From Lactarius indigo (Eukaryota; Basidiomycota; Agaricomycetes; Russulales; Russulaceae), in contig JAFKAC010000009.1 of the NCBI GenBank assembly GCA_025766275.1, positions 496,001 through 560,000 on the forward strand: DNA of 64,000 nucleotides. Direction: 5' to 3'. The notes under the pieces were generated by a model, which saw only the letters and a program-made list of their open reading frames with translations, searched no databases and was not told the DNA's origin. This document shows positions 23,168 through 35,454 of the stretch, in pieces; position 1 is the stretch's first letter; each line of letters begins with the position of its first letter. The translations under genes were made by a program, and so were the position numbers.

Positions 23168-23800
23168 ATGTCCTCTGAATCTGAGAACGCACACAAGTCC
23201 CCTGAAGCTGCGGTTGTATCCAAGTCGTCCGATCATATCTACCACTGGTCTAAGACTCCAATCAGCCACACGCAAGCCCTGTCTATTGAAACCATCCATG
23301 AGGCGACGTTGCAAGACCTTCTGCATGCACACAATGGTGCTGTGTCCCACCTCCTCTGGGAGCGTAACCAATTGTTGCACAAGCAGTGAGTCCATCCTGG
23401 TCTTGTCTCTCTCACTGATTCTCACAGTCTCAAGGGTCGAACTCGGCACCAAGGAACTCCCGTACTGCAAGGAAGACTTCCTGACTCCGCCTCTCCCCCC
23501 GCGTCCTTACAGGATTACGGCCTGGGGACACATTCTCAGGTATCACTCTGATAGGCCCAATCAGCGTCCAACAACATATCCCAAGGATGTACGTTGTCTC
23601 CAGACTCTTATTTTTCATTCGACTGACCTTCACAGCGACGCCTCTTTGATAAAAGCGTCCAGACAGAATGTGACTCTAACGATGCTGACACCACACTTGC
23701 CGATGTTGACCCTGTCATGCTCACAAAATGCAAGGACATTGACCAGCAGCTTGAAGAAGACGACCAAGATTCTAGAAATAAAAAAAGAAAAATTAATTAA
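23168..23800 (+). CDS. Small unrecognised protein with basic C-terminal signal
   Basis: Three exons (23168-23385, 23428-23539, 23636-23800) join in frame to 164 residues through GT-AG introns of 42 and 96 bp. It starts MSSESENAHK, has a helical middle (IHEATLQDLLHAHNGAVSHL), and ends with an acidic stretch (QQLEEDDQDSRN) followed by KKRKIN, a likely nuclear localisation signal. The divergent arrangement with a second nuclear-looking protein suggests they act together or belong to one mobile unit. Function unknown. Confidence 0.65.
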
Positions 23801-24852
23801 TTATCCTACCAGCTCTGACCAACGTACTACTGTGTATAACAATTCGAAGCTACATAGTGTACTGTATTAAACAATGCCATTGCAACGGGCGCTGGGCCTG
23901 ACCAACCATTTGTCTGTTCTGGCAGCTTGTCTCACCTCAGCCACTCATTTCAAAGTCAAATTGGTGCTGCCTGCTACTTTTGGGACTCCGCTTCCCTCAT
24001 GATTGCCATGCATCAGCTCGTTCCTTGTATATACCCACTCTAATATGACTTTGCTACACCTTCGCCACCAAGTTCCCCGCTGTTCTCTGTCTCCCTCTTG
24101 TCATCATTTGTCTCTTCCTCGTCGTTCTCTTTATCGCCAACATCCTCCTTCGGACATCACCCTTTTTATACTGGGTGCAGATCTTGACTCAAACACCCTC
24201 CATCCGCCCTTCAATGGCACTGCCTTGGGGCGGGCCTCTTGCCCGATCAACGATGTGGCCCTCCTTTGCCGTCTACAAGACACTGGGTGTACCAAACTAC
24301 ACTGAGCCCCACGTCGCCCTTATTGGATACAGAGGAGGATACCACGGTGTGTCGTATTTTGCTCTTCGTATGCCTCACGTGCTCATAATTCCACGTTGCC
24401 CATATGCTTGTTTTGCCTTTCCTCACAGTTGCATGCGTCGTCCCTGTCTACTCCACGCGACCCCGTTAGCTCCTGCATGACATAATATCTGGACTCTGGA
24501 CCCCTTCCCTCATCCATATACGTCGTCTGTCTCCAGTCCATACGTTCCGTTTCCCCTTCCTTCCACACCCATGTCCGTGTTTCGCTTGTCCCGTTGTCTT
24601 CTCTACCCCCTCCGTCACTCCTCCCCTACTATACGTTTGACTCGCTCATAGGGCTGCTCCTTAAACCGATCACATGTATATAACAGTGTACTCCTACGCG
24701 TCAATCTCAGCATCTGCCTTAACTAAGCTCATCGCATGTCACAGTAAGGGGTTGTCATCAAATTGAACACGAACACATCATGTTAGAGAATATTCGTTGT
24801 ACCTATCAAAATTTTAATGCGACAACATGTACTGTAACGCATCAGCTATGTT
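23801..24852. other. No gene recognised
   Basis: Downstream flank of the transposase gene. Open frames near 24003-24480 are short and not supported. If the Plavaka-type element keeps terminal repeats, one end should lie in or left of this stretch, but I could not identify it. Confidence 0.4.
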
Positions 24853-26670
24853 CTAATGATTCATCCTCCTCGTCTGCGTCTGCCGGATATGATATTTTGT
24901 AACCTCTAAGTATGCGTGCCGCATTAGCGAGAACTTTCCAGTGTTCTCTGTACCGTCCTTGTCGACTTTGTATTCGGGGAACATCGAGACAACACTTCGG
25001 ATTGCGGTGATGGGAATGACGACATGGCTCTGAAGGGGGTCACAGAGATAAACCATCTCGCTAGAATTGGAGAAGACGTCCTTGTCTGGCAAAGAGAATA
25101 GGGTTACCATTGCCAAGGGATGACGAGATTCCCCGAACCACATGTAGAAGTAGAATTCTACGTTCGCTATACGCATCGTAGAATTATATTCGATCTATAT
25201 AATCGTTCTCAGAACGGAAAGACAAGGAAAAAGGGTGTTCATCACCTCAACACACGAAGCACGCCGAACGTTGGATAATATGCGTGACTCCTGCCAGACC
25301 GAACGCGCCATTTGTCCATTCAGGAGCCGTAATTTAGCCCATCTGCAGATGGCCTTACACCATGTGTCTTGATTGGGCCACCCTTGCCTGCGCCAGTATG
25401 GCATCAAGGCCGAAAGTTCGTCGTCCGAGAGTGGTGTAGGATATTCCTCGCAACGAGGGAGCAAAGCATACCCCCTGCACCCTTCAAACTCACGCGCGCC
25501 TCTTGGGAGAGACGTTCCACGTTGCCCACGAAGTTCAAATTGAATTCCAGGAAAGCAAGCTTGAAGTGAGTTAATCTGGGCATGTAGAATGGCCCGCTGT
25601 GTGAGGTTGGCATACAAGTCCCGGTCTTGTCTGATCTCATGACCCAAGTTCCCAATGGCAGTTTCGAGTGTCCACTGAGCATAACAAGCAAGGGGGCCCG
25701 CGCGAATAGTCTCTGAAGCCATGTGCGTCAGCATGTGGATGCTATGACGGACGAAATGAATCCGCCCCTCCATGCGTTGGTAATAGAGGTCTTCGAATTC
25801 CTCTACGAAAGCCATCAAGAGACGATGCCCCTTGAGAACGTCCTCAAAGGTGATGCTATGGCGCTGGAGGATGCGCACACCCGAGACAAGCTTACAATAG
25901 TTAAGCCAATATTTCCGAGGTAAAAGGTGCCGAAACAGAGTTGGGCCTAGACCATAGAAGTACTGTTGATATTCCCAAGCCTTGTAGCCCGAATTGATCT
26001 TCTTGGAGGGATCACGTGGAGCACGCCCAAACGACGAAGGGATGTATGGGACTGTTTGGGCCACGGTATCCCCATGTGCGTTCCACAATGGGGTATTCTT
26101 GTAGAACACCGCCCAGTCCCACATCTCCCTTTCGTCGGAGTCACCTACATCCAGTTTGCCAGTGAATAGCTTCAAGAATAGGTCGGGTTCGTTGAGTACT
26201 GTAAGATGCATGATGTCCATGGTAAACACGCTGGGCACCGGGACAGGCTGACAAGGGAGACCGCTGAATAACGTCTGCTTACAGAGACCGACCTCAAGAC
26301 AACGGGTCCTGTAGTCAGCCAGAGTGTCCGCTCCAAGTAGATAGCACAAGTTCTTCGAATACTTATAAGGGAGGTTGTTGCGGTAAACGTCGAGATCGGC
26401 AGCGGTGACGTCAGGATGGCAGCACCCAGGAACATCGTAATCAAGAGGCGCCTGCATTGCAGGGTAATAATGTGAATCGCCAGTGCGGCGCCGCCCTGGC
26501 ATATCGCAATATACGCGACAGCCAAATCAGCCACTGTGCCCAACCATACCCAACATAGAAGCGCTGCCGGGGCTATTGGCAGTTCCAAAAAGTACCAGAG
26601 GACGAGAGCAAGTGACTAGTTGGTCTAAGAAAGCGTCATATATTCTGAGACCCTCGTGCTGCAGTGCAGC
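24853..26670 (-). pseudogene. Plavaka/Tnp2-type transposase, C-terminal segment
   Basis: The frame enters at 26670 directly from the segment at 42264 once element A is removed, reading HIAALQHEGLRIYDAF. It continues with LFGTANSPGSASMLGMVGHSG, CRVYCDMPGRRR, FTMDIMHLTVLNEPDLFLKLF and MLTHMASETIRAGPLACYAQW, all characteristic of basidiomycete Tnp2-family (CACTA-like) transposases. A 51-bp intron at 25245-25195 connects to the C-terminal exon (25194-24853, ANVEFYFYMWFGES). A premature TGA at 26527-26529 sits where relatives have a basic residue. The gene is dead: nonsense mutation plus two retrotransposon insertions. An intact copy would cut and paste its element. Confidence 0.82.
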
Positions 26671-27251
26671 TGTTACGATTTTCTCCTTCTACTCTGTTCC
26701 ATTCCTCGGACTCGTCCTTTCCTCTTTCCTATTCCATCCCTTTCCCATGTTACGAGCCCTGTATGACCACACGGACGATACGTTTACCCGGTTCCTATCA
26801 CGCGCTTTGCTTATTGTCGTTATCTTTCAATAAAGCTCGACATGTGTTAGTTTCCGTTCACTTCCTGACCATGCGCGAGCCCGCGTGACTCTCCCTTATC
26901 CCTGATCTAGACATCCCTTTATTTCCAGTATGGCTTATCTTTGTTCTCCAATGGGGAACGGCGTCATTCCCCTTTTATCCAGTATGATACGACGAGTATT
27001 TAAGCCTAGTACTACCTAGCTTGTACGGTAGACTAGACTTCTTGTGTAATCACTACACTCGATACAGAGTCTCCCGATCCTTGGCTTTTGCTAGACCTTC
27101 GCATCTTAGCCATCCTCTATAGTCCAAGTGGTGTACGCCCTTGTGACTCTTGTGCATCATCATATCTGAAGTCGAGCCTCTGAGCTTGAACTACCGTTTC
27201 CCTGACTGACTTGGTACAGGTCATACCCAACGCCCCTGTAGTGGCGTTACA
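26671..27251 (+). repeat. 5' LTR of element A
   Basis: Starts TGTTACGATTTTC and ends GGCGTTACA, matching 41683-42263 over its full length apart from six transitions. It holds the promoter (TATTTAAG at 26997). No polyadenylation signal was assigned, although AATAAA occurs at 26829. Confidence 0.93.
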
Positions 27252-27264
27252 TTAAGTCTAGTCT
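26997..27264 (+). promoter_or_regulatory. Element A TATA box, inferred RNA start and self-primer binding site
   Basis: TATTTAAG starts at 26997. AGACTAGACTT at 27030-27040 is the exact reverse complement of AAGTCTAGTCT at 27254-27264, three bases after the LTR end. An imperfect copy of the binding site (AAGCCTAGTACT, about 27002-27013) also lies between TATA box and inferred start. This is the Tf1-like self-priming layout. Confidence 0.7.
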
Positions 27265-27269
27265 CCACA

Positions 27270-28925
27270 GTGGCTCTCACCAGCCGAAGCCGAACACAGT
27301 TCGTCAAAGAGTACCTGGAGCGGCATCCTTACGACGACCTAAGGCCCTCTATCAAAGGCACCGCTCTTTGGAGGAACACTCCACACGACGAAGGGTACTA
27401 TGTCTACGACCCCGACAAACTCACATACGAACCAATCGAATACATCGAAGACCAACACATTTGGGCCTACGTCGCCTATTCTGACTCAAAAAACTCCTGG
27501 TATTCCTACAAACCTGTCCCCGCACACCTAGGCCTGGGACCAGGAAAAGGACAAATCAGCGCTATCGAGGCTGATTCCGATATTGAAGAACCATCTTCCG
27601 AACCTGACTTAGACAACCCAACACTCACGCCTACTATCCAAAGACCGGTAGACTTCGCATCGTATGCCAACATGTCCACCACCCAACTCTCCACCACCCT
27701 CACCACCTCACAACCAGCCGCAAGCTCCTCAACGATGAATCCTGCAGGCGGTGGAGGACATCCTGTGGGAGGAAGTATGCCGACAAGTGGAGGAAGCACT
27801 ACAGGAGGCGCAGGAAGCCATCATGGAGGCGGTGCGCCTGGAGGTGAAGGCGGTGCGCCTGAAGGTGGAGGCGGTGCGCCTGGAGGCAGAGGCGGCGCGC
27901 CTGGAGGTGGAGGCGCAGCAGGCCCCGCTGCCGGAGGACCCCCCCCACCAAATGGACGACTCGGGGGAAACCCCCCGCCAGAATTCACTGGGGACCGGGA
28001 AACCAGCAGGGCCTTCCTCAACGCTTTCGCGCTATACCGCGGAATGAACCCAACTGTCCAACAATTAACCCTCCCCTACTCCTGCGCCATGACCCTCCTC
28101 TCATACATCCGAGGACCGTTAGTAGACGACTGGGTCGAAGAACAAATACAATGGCTAGCCGATCAACTAGCGGGAGGAGTGGCCATGAACGCCGAAAATC
28201 TATGGAACACCATCGAAACAAGGTTCATCCAGGCCTATACAGACACCACGCAGCAGCAGAAGGCTCGCCACACCATTCAAAGTTTATGAATGGATAAAGA
28301 AGACATCGACACATACATAGCCAAATTCTCCAACTTGGCAAACAAGGCAGGGTACAACAAGGACGAAGCAACAACCTTGGAAATCTTCCAGAAAGGACTC
28401 CCGAATGCATTGGTCATAAACGCGATCAAATTCCACCACCCCGTAGACTGGGACGATTGGAAAACGGCAGTCACTCTCCAACAAGCAGAATATCTTCTGC
28501 TTAAAGACAGACTCACCAAAGGAAGAACAGACAAAAAGGGAGGGGCCTCTCAGGACCAATGGTTAACCGCCCTTAACAAAACCAGGGACCCGAACGCAAT
28601 GGACGTCAGCCGCACTCGTGCCAGGGCAGCGATGACGGACGACGAAAAGAAGCAACTCCAGAAAGAAGGAAGATGCTTCCAATGCCGCGGACAAGGGCAT
28701 ATCTCCAGGTTCTGCCCTCAGAAACCCACGACCACAGCCAAAGCTGCGAACACCAACGATCCCACCCCAGCTACCGCCACCATTTCCATGACCACGTCAC
28801 GTCCCCTCTCAAATGAGGAACAAGCTGATGCCCAAGTAGCGGCCTTATTCGCCCAAACCCCTGAAGTACAAGAACTGATGGTGGACAAACTCTTCGGACA
28901 AAAGAAGGATTTTCTGAACGCTTGA
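27270..28925 (+). pseudogene. Element A gag
   Basis: Opens at GTG (27270) with VALTSRSRTQF, then a Gly/Pro-rich linker made of short GGAPGG-like repeats (about 27740-27960), a capsid-like region (FTGDRETSRAFLNAFALY, MTLLSYIRGPLVDDW) and a CCHC zinc knuckle (CFQCRGQGHISRFC). One TGA (28287-28289) interrupts the capsid; the same frame resumes at once (MDKEDIDTYIAKF). Normal end is TGA 28923-28925, overlapping pol in the -1 frame. Confidence 0.85.
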
Positions 28926-31900
28926 ACCCGGCGGCCTGGGCTAGAGCATTAAAACTTAGTGTGTACAATAGCAGATTCCGATCTATGCGAATTCCAGTAC
29001 TTTTCAAATCTGCTCACACAACGGCCGAACGAAACGTCCTCATAGACTCAGGAGCAACAGACAACTTCATAAGTGCAAATCTCTTGAAACGGCTTAAAAT
29101 CGCCTGGTTAGCCACCGAACGCCCCATCAAAATATGGAATGTAGACGGAACCCACAACCAAGGGGGAGAAATTACATCCTTCACCGATCTCACCGTCAAA
29201 ATGGGGGGAAGAACTCAAAATCTTCGATTCCTCATCACCGACTTAGGGAACGACGAAGTTATACTAGGATACCCCTGGTTTACGGCCTTCGAACCCAAAT
29301 TCCATTGGCGAGATGCCACACTTGACGAGGAATTCCAACTGGTAGTCATCACCAGCCTAAATTTATCCGACGAAGCCATGCCTATAGAAGCAACTATTAA
29401 GGCATTGGAGACGTATCAACTGGATGAATTAGCCTGGGAACAACTGGAAGGTGAAACAGATCCTCACATTAGACTACGGAAAACAACTACCGCGTCCGAA
29501 CTAGCGCAACAAGAGGCAGCCAAAAAACCTCAGAAAACCTTTGAAGAAATGGTCCCGGAAGAATACCGCAGACATCAGAAGGTCTTCAGCGAAGAAGCGT
29601 CCCAACGTTTTCCCCCATCACGACCATGGGACCACGCCATTGATTTAGTCCCGAACGCTCCAGAAACAATGGATTGCAAGGTGTATCCACTTACAATCCC
29701 GGAAACGGAGAAGCTAACGGAGTTCATAACCGAACACTTGGATAAAAAATATATCCAACCATCAAAATCCCCTTACGCTTCTCCCTTCTTCTTTATCAAA
29801 AAGAAGGATGGAAAACTGCGCCCCATACAGGATTATCGCCGCCTCAATGAGCTCACTATAAAAAATCATTATCCGCTCCCCTTGATCCCCAAGTTGATTG
29901 ATAAGATTCGAGAAGCGTGACTTTACTCAAAACTCGATATTTGTTGGGGATACAATAACGTCTGAATTAAACAAGGGGATGAATGGAAGGTGGCGTTCAA
30001 AACAAATCAGGGACTATTCGAACCACGAGTCATGTTCTTCAGTCTTACCAATTCCCCCAGTACCTTCCAAACCATGATGGACACCATTTTCCGGGAACTA
30101 GTATTAACGGGAGAAGTTATCATCTATATGGATGACATCCTGATTGCAACCGCGGACGATCTCACCCATCACAGACAAGTGCTACACCAAGTCCTCGACC
30201 TCTGTAACGAACACGACCTGTACATTAAGCCCGAAAAATGCGTGTTCGAAGTATACGAAGTGGAATACTTGGGACTCATCATTGGGCACGGACGACTCCG
30301 AATGGACCCAGTCAAGGTTCAAGGAGTACGTGATTGGAAGGCACCGAAGTCACTAAAAGAAGTACAGGCCTTCTTGGGATTCTGCAATTTCTACCGACGA
30401 TTTATAAGGGGGTTCTCAACTATGGCAAGACTGCTCCACAACCTCACGAAAAAGGATACACCATGGGAATGGACAGAAGCCAGGCAAAAGGCGTTCGATA
30501 CTATCAAGGAACAGATTAGCGCTGAACCCGTACTTCTATTTCCAAAGCTGGATCAACCCTTTGAAATCGAAGTCGATGCTTCAGGTTACGCCCTAGGAGC
30601 GGTCTTAAACCAAAAGGGAGAAGACAACAAGATACACCCGGTTGCGTTCTACTCCGAATCACTATCAGAAGCAGAACACAATTACGACATCTATGATAGG
30701 GAACTACTAGCAATCGTCAAAGTGTTACACGCTTGGCGTACATACCTTGTGGGATCCCCCCATTTGATAACCATCCACACAGACCACGCCAACCTGCAGT
30801 ATTGGAAGGAACCCAGGAAAATCAATCGACGGGTAGCACGGGAATTCCAAGAACTGTCAGAATACAACTTCATACTTAAACATATCCCTGGCACAAAAAA
30901 CACACAAGCAGATTCTTTATCACGAAGACCTGACTACGACGACGGCACCGGCGACAACGATCATGTTACAGTACTCCCGGATGAAGTATTCCTCAAAGTA
31001 ACCCAAACATCCATGCATGACATGGACATATGGACTCAGATCGCGCAAAACATGGATGAAACAACACTCCTCCCATGGATAGAACCACACAACCTCAAGA
31101 AACACGATGGGCTGTGGTGGAAGGGCGACGCCCTCGTTGTTGTGGGAAACAACGAACTTAAGCGGGGGGTGATTACCTTTTTCCACGACACCCCAAGCGC
31201 AGGACACCCGGGAATTGCAAACACCCTCGACCTATTACGACGTGACTTCTGGTGGCCCAACATGCACAAGGACGTAGAAGCCTACGTCAAGGGATGCGCA
31301 ACGTGCCAAAGCAACAAAATCAATCACCATCGACAAAAACCCCATCTATTTCCCATCATCACTGAACCATCAGCCGAACCATTTGAGGTGGTAGCCATGG
31401 ACTTCATAGTCAAACTCCCGGTATCAAAGGGGTTCGACTCGATTCTCACCGTTACAGATCACGATTGCTCAAAAGCGGCAATATTCATACCGTGCAACGA
31501 AACCATAACGTCAGAAGGAGTGGCAAAACTCTATCTCCGACATGTCTACCCCCATTATGGCCTACCCCGAAGGGTCATATCGGATCGAGATCCAAGATTC
31601 GCGTCTACGTTCATGAGACAATTATGCAAGACACTGGGAATACAACAAAATATATCGTCGGCATATCATCCCCAAACGGACGGACAATCGGAATGCACCA
31701 ACCAATGGCTGGAGCAGTACCTACGACATTGGTGCAATGTGCAACAGGATAATTGGGTAGAACTGCTACCCATGGCACAATTCGCTCACAATTCCTGGAA
31801 GAATGCCACCACCAAACACTCCCCGTTTTCACTCATCATGGGATGGGAACCGCGAACCACATGGACACCCAAACCGTCAAACAACCCTGTGGTGGATCAA

Positions 31901-32455
31901 AGATTAGAAGAGTTACTGATACTCCGACAACACGCGCAGGACAGCATTAAACACGCGCAACTCCTTATGGCCCAACGAGGGAAGACAGGGTTCACACCTT
32001 ATCATCAAGGAGACCAAGTATGGCTAGAAGGGACCAACCTCCGTACCTTCTACCCCACGAACAAACTAGCCCTGAAACGATACGGACCCTTCAAAATTTC
32101 CAAGGTCTTATCAGACGTTTCATACAAGCTAGAACTTCCGGCATCATGGAAGATACATCCAGTATTCCATGCGAATCTTCTAACACCATATAAGGAGACG
32201 GAGATACATGGCACAAACTATACCTGACCTCCACCAGATCTTATCGAAGGAGAAGAGGAGTATGAAGTGGAGCGAATCGAAGACGCCCAGGAACGAGGGA
32301 GAGGGCGCAAACTCCACTACCTAGTAAAGTGGAAGGGGTTCCCACCAAGCGATAACACATGGGAACCCGCAACAAACATGACCCACACCGCAGACGTCAT
32401 CAAAGACTTCTATCAACGATACCCGACCGCCAGAGGGGCTGGACGAACAATATAA
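28905..32455 (+). pseudogene. Element A pol: protease, RT, RNase H, integrase, chromodomain
   Basis: Lies in the -1 frame relative to gag. Landmarks: protease LIDSGATDNF near 29045; reverse transcriptase with IYMDDILIA near 30125; RNase H IEVDASGYALGAVLNQ near 30570; integrase zinc-binding HPGIANTLDLLRRDFWWP with CATC, catalytic AMDF, SDRDPRF and NQWLEQ; a GPF/Y module; and a chromodomain (YEVERIEDAQ, LVKWKGFPPSDNTWEP) ending at 32455. Stops at 29918-29920, 29962-29964 and 32225-32227 are all TGA, and DIRWGY has become DICWGY. Chromodomains of this class direct integration to chromatin with methylated histone H3, which fits the nested insertions here. Confidence 0.88.
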
Positions 32456-32976
32456 GAACGCACTCAGTTACATCCCCATACCCCCTCAGCCCAACAATGA
32501 CCGACACCCCAGTATCCGACACCACCCTCATTCACGTCCTCAGCAATCCCCAACTTGAAGCTGCCCTCGAACGAGGGATCGTCACCATCAACCTCTCCGA
32601 CATCCCCCGACTATCACCTCTGCCGTCCCCCCAACACGTCACCATTACCAGTCCCATCCCCATCGAACGAGAACCTGGGGAGCTCACCCCGTCGACACCC
32701 GAAGAGGGGCAATACTCCCCAACACCCCCTCCTCAACAACAATCGACTCCCCCACCCGAACCACAACCTCAGTCGCCACCATCCTCCCCATCATCTACAC
32801 CACCCCCACCATTAGAACCATTTACCCCAGTCCGCGTCCACACCCCCATTGACTACGACCGACCCGACTCTCCCCCCAACGACACAGACGACCCTGGCGC
32901 CCCATTCTTCCCAAACACCCCAGGAACCCCCAAGTACTACCCATTACAGGTCCCGCTACCAGACGGTGGATCCAAC

Positions 32977-33442
32977 TGTTACGGTTTTCGCATCGGACCC
33001 TTACTGTACCGGTTGTGGCTACGGCTGTAAGGTATATTAGTCACGGACTCGGGGTTTACGGTAGGAGTTAGGAGTTAGAGGATGACTCGATCCTAGTACT
33101 GGTAGTAGTAGTATTAGGATTGCGGTACATACGCGATACGTTGGACGCTACATTACGGTGACTCATAGCAGCGCTTGAAAGCCTGCTCTTCTTGTATTTA
33201 AGGTAGCTGCGGAAGACCAAGATACGCCATCTTGGTCTTCTTCAATCGTCACTTCTCTTGTCTCTTTCATTCTCATCTCTAAAGACGCGCCTTCCACTCA
33301 ACGGGAAAGCCTCATTCCGACCCTAGTGTCTGCGTACATCTAGGACCCGCCTTCGAGCCATACGCCTTCGCGCGTGATCAGCCAAGTCATAGGAGTCGCC
33401 TTAATCGAGCTCAAGTCGAGCTAACGTCGTGACGGCGTTACA
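32977..33442 (+). repeat. 5' LTR of element B
   Basis: TGTTACGG to GGCGTTACA. Contains a TATTTAAG box (33195) followed by a perfect hairpin: GAAGACCAAGAT (33212-33223), loop ACGCC, ATCTTGGTCTTC (33229-33240). Confidence 0.94.
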
Positions 33443-33455
33443 TTAAGACCAAGAT
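33195..33455 (+). promoter_or_regulatory. Element B TATA box, inferred RNA start and self-primer binding site
   Basis: TATTTAAG at 33195. ATCTTGGTCTT starts 34 nt later (33229-33239) and is exactly complementary to AAGACCAAGAT at 33445-33455, two bases inside the LTR end. Spacing and length match the other families here and the known Tf1 arrangement. Confidence 0.72.
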
Positions 33456-33462
33456 ATTCATT

Positions 33463-35454
33463 GTGGCGACTGTCAACACCAGAGACCAGTGGACGAGCTT
33501 CCGTCCCTATCATCTAGACCGAAGAGGAGACCGTAACGTACCAACCCGATTCCTAGGGGCAGCCAGGTGGAGAGACCGAGGAGACGAAACCGGATATTTT
33601 GTGGAATTCAACGGACCTACGAGGTTCAGACCTGTTGAGTTCAACTTCGATCACCTGTGCTGGGTAGAGATTACGTGGAACCCCATAGACCACCGCTGGG
33701 ACGTTATCAGGCCAGCAGGAAGACAATACCAGTGCGACATCGACGCACGCGAACTCAATTCACGAGCCGACTGGGGCCCTATTGACGGCCAGCTACGAGA
33801 ACAATCTACGGGAGAAGCAGTCAGTGAAGAGACTGAAGAAGACGAACAAAGTGAAGAAAACCGACCCTCGAGTGTCGGGCCTATTGAACAATACACCATC
33901 CAACAAGCTGAGTCCCTGCACATCTCAGAACGACCAGAAGTCATTCACGTACGGTCACCGGCAGCAGAAATGGCGACCACCACCATGACAGCCGAAGAAA
34001 TTATGATTGTCAGAGAACAAGCGGCGCGAGAAGCGGCCGAAGCAATCAGACAAGAATCACAACAAAATCTCATGCCTATCAACCCTGAAACGGGGCATCG
34101 TATGACTGCAGACGACGCGGCAATCTTTCGGGCCATTGGACCCGACCAGGGAGACCCCCCGTCAGGGGATGGAGGAAGACGAGGAATGCCGCTGGACCCC
34201 CCACCGGGGTGGGGAGGGCCACCTGGGGACGATTTTCCCCGACGCCCAGGAAGAGGAGGAAACCCACCTGACCTCCCGAACAACCCACCGGAAGGAGGAC
34301 CCCCGGGAGGGGGAGGTGGCGGTGGCGGAGGGGGTGCAGGAGGAGGAGGACAGGGGCACGAAAAACTCACCGGTGAACCTCCCACCATCTTTGATGGCGA
34401 TCGCACTAAAGTGGATTCGTTCCTTACGCAATGGCACGTCTATTGGGGGATGAACCTTGACACCACCGTCATGCGCAACGACTACCGACGAAGCCTTCTG
34501 TTTCTGTCATACATAAAAGGGGTCTCAGTTAGCGAATGGGTACTTTCGTACCTCAAGTGGCTCAACCGGCAGATACAACGAGGGATAGACCAGCACACGC
34601 GCGATCTATGGAACGCGGTGGCAGAGGGATTTAACCAAAGGTTCGTTAACACCCTCGAACGCGAACAAGCTCAAGCGCTTCTTAGAAAAGGACTCAAGAT
34701 GGTTGACGGAGATATTGATAAATACGTCAACGAGTTCGAAGAAGCCGCCAGGAAGGCCGGATACCGTCTCAACGACCCCCAAACAATCGACCTCTTCACC
34801 AAGGGGCTACCCAAGAAACTCTACGAAAAAACCTACGATTTGGACGAACCGGAAACATTCGACGAATGGAAGCGAGCAACGCTCCGAAGGCAGCGCAACT
34901 ACATCCATATCCGCGCACGGGTGGACGAGTACAAAGATAACAAGCCCAAAAAGACAGGAAACGCCGGGTGGACTGTTCCCCAGAATCTCGCCAACCCATG
35001 GGCAATGGACACTTCCGCGGACCGAACCAAGGCACGACTGGCAGGATCGGAAGAAATCGACTACAGTAAACCGCCGTATACTAACTCTCCCCCTTTTCCG
35101 CCAAGGGGAGGACCAGGAGTCCGGGGCCGAGGAAGAGGCGGGTCACGACGAGACCTAAGGACGGTGTTATGCTATAACTGCCACGCACCAGGCCATCTCT
35201 CACGAAATTGCCCCCATCCTAGGCAGCCGCGACAGTGGCAACCACAAAACCCCGGACCCTCCAGCGTCCGGATGACAGAAACCGATTACTATACGCAAGA
35301 GTCGCCGCCGGCCCAGATACAGGCTGCCTCAACCAGCAAAACAGCTGAAGAACGTGCCAAAGAATGGCTCACCGGCGTTGCAAACGCGCCCGACGAAGTA
35401 AAAGACCTGATATTGCAGGATCTGTGGGGAAAAGAGGGTTTTCGGAGCGCCTGA
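33463..35454 (+). CDS. Element B gag polyprotein
   Basis: 663 codons from a GTG at 33463; no ATG lies upstream in the frame and the first internal ATGs come near 33969, after about 170 residues that are conserved in elements C and D. Order: conserved N-terminal region (TRDQWTSFRPY, GPTRFRPVEFNFDHLCWVE), acidic stretch, Gly-rich linker (about 34290-34355), capsid (IFDGDRTKVDSFLTQWHVYWGMNL, split here only for description), zinc knuckle CYNCHAPGHLSRNC near 35170. Ends TGA 35452-35454. It packages the element RNA and forms the particle in which reverse transcription occurs. Pol follows in the -1 frame with a 90-base overlap. Confidence 0.9.
   Translation: MATVNTRDQWTSFRPYHLDRRGDRNVPTRFLGAARWRDRGDETGYFVEFNGPTRFRPVEFNFDHLCWVEITWNPIDHRWDVIRPAGRQYQCDIDARELNSRADWGPIDGQLREQSTGEAVSEETEEDEQSEENRPSSVGPIEQYTIQQAESLHISERPEVIHVRSPAAEMATTTMTAEEIMIVREQAAREAAEAIRQESQQNLMPINPETGHRMTADDAAIFRAIGPDQGDPPSGDGGRRGMPLDPPPGWGGPPGDDFPRRPGRGGNPPDLPNNPPEGGPPGGGGGGGGGGAGGGGQGHEKLTGEPPTIFDGDRTKVDSFLTQWHVYWGMNLDTTVMRNDYRRSLLFLSYIKGVSVSEWVLSYLKWLNRQIQRGIDQHTRDLWNAVAEGFNQRFVNTLEREQAQALLRKGLKMVDGDIDKYVNEFEEAARKAGYRLNDPQTIDLFTKGLPKKLYEKTYDLDEPETFDEWKRATLRRQRNYIHIRARVDEYKDNKPKKTGNAGWTVPQNLANPWAMDTSADRTKARLAGSEEIDYSKPPYTNSPPFPPRGGPGVRGRGRGGSRRDLRTVLCYNCHAPGHLSRNCPHPRQPRQWQPQNPGPSSVRMTETDYYTQESPPAQIQAASTSKTAEERAKEWLTGVANAPDEVKDLILQDLWGKEGFRSA

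Noticed and set aside
24003..24480. Two plus-strand frames of about 100 codons
   Set aside because: No domain, no intron logic, and typical of random open frames at this base composition.
32855..33030. Element A third frame reading on into the element B LTR
   Set aside because: The last codons are LTR sequence; the true continuation is after element B at 40676.
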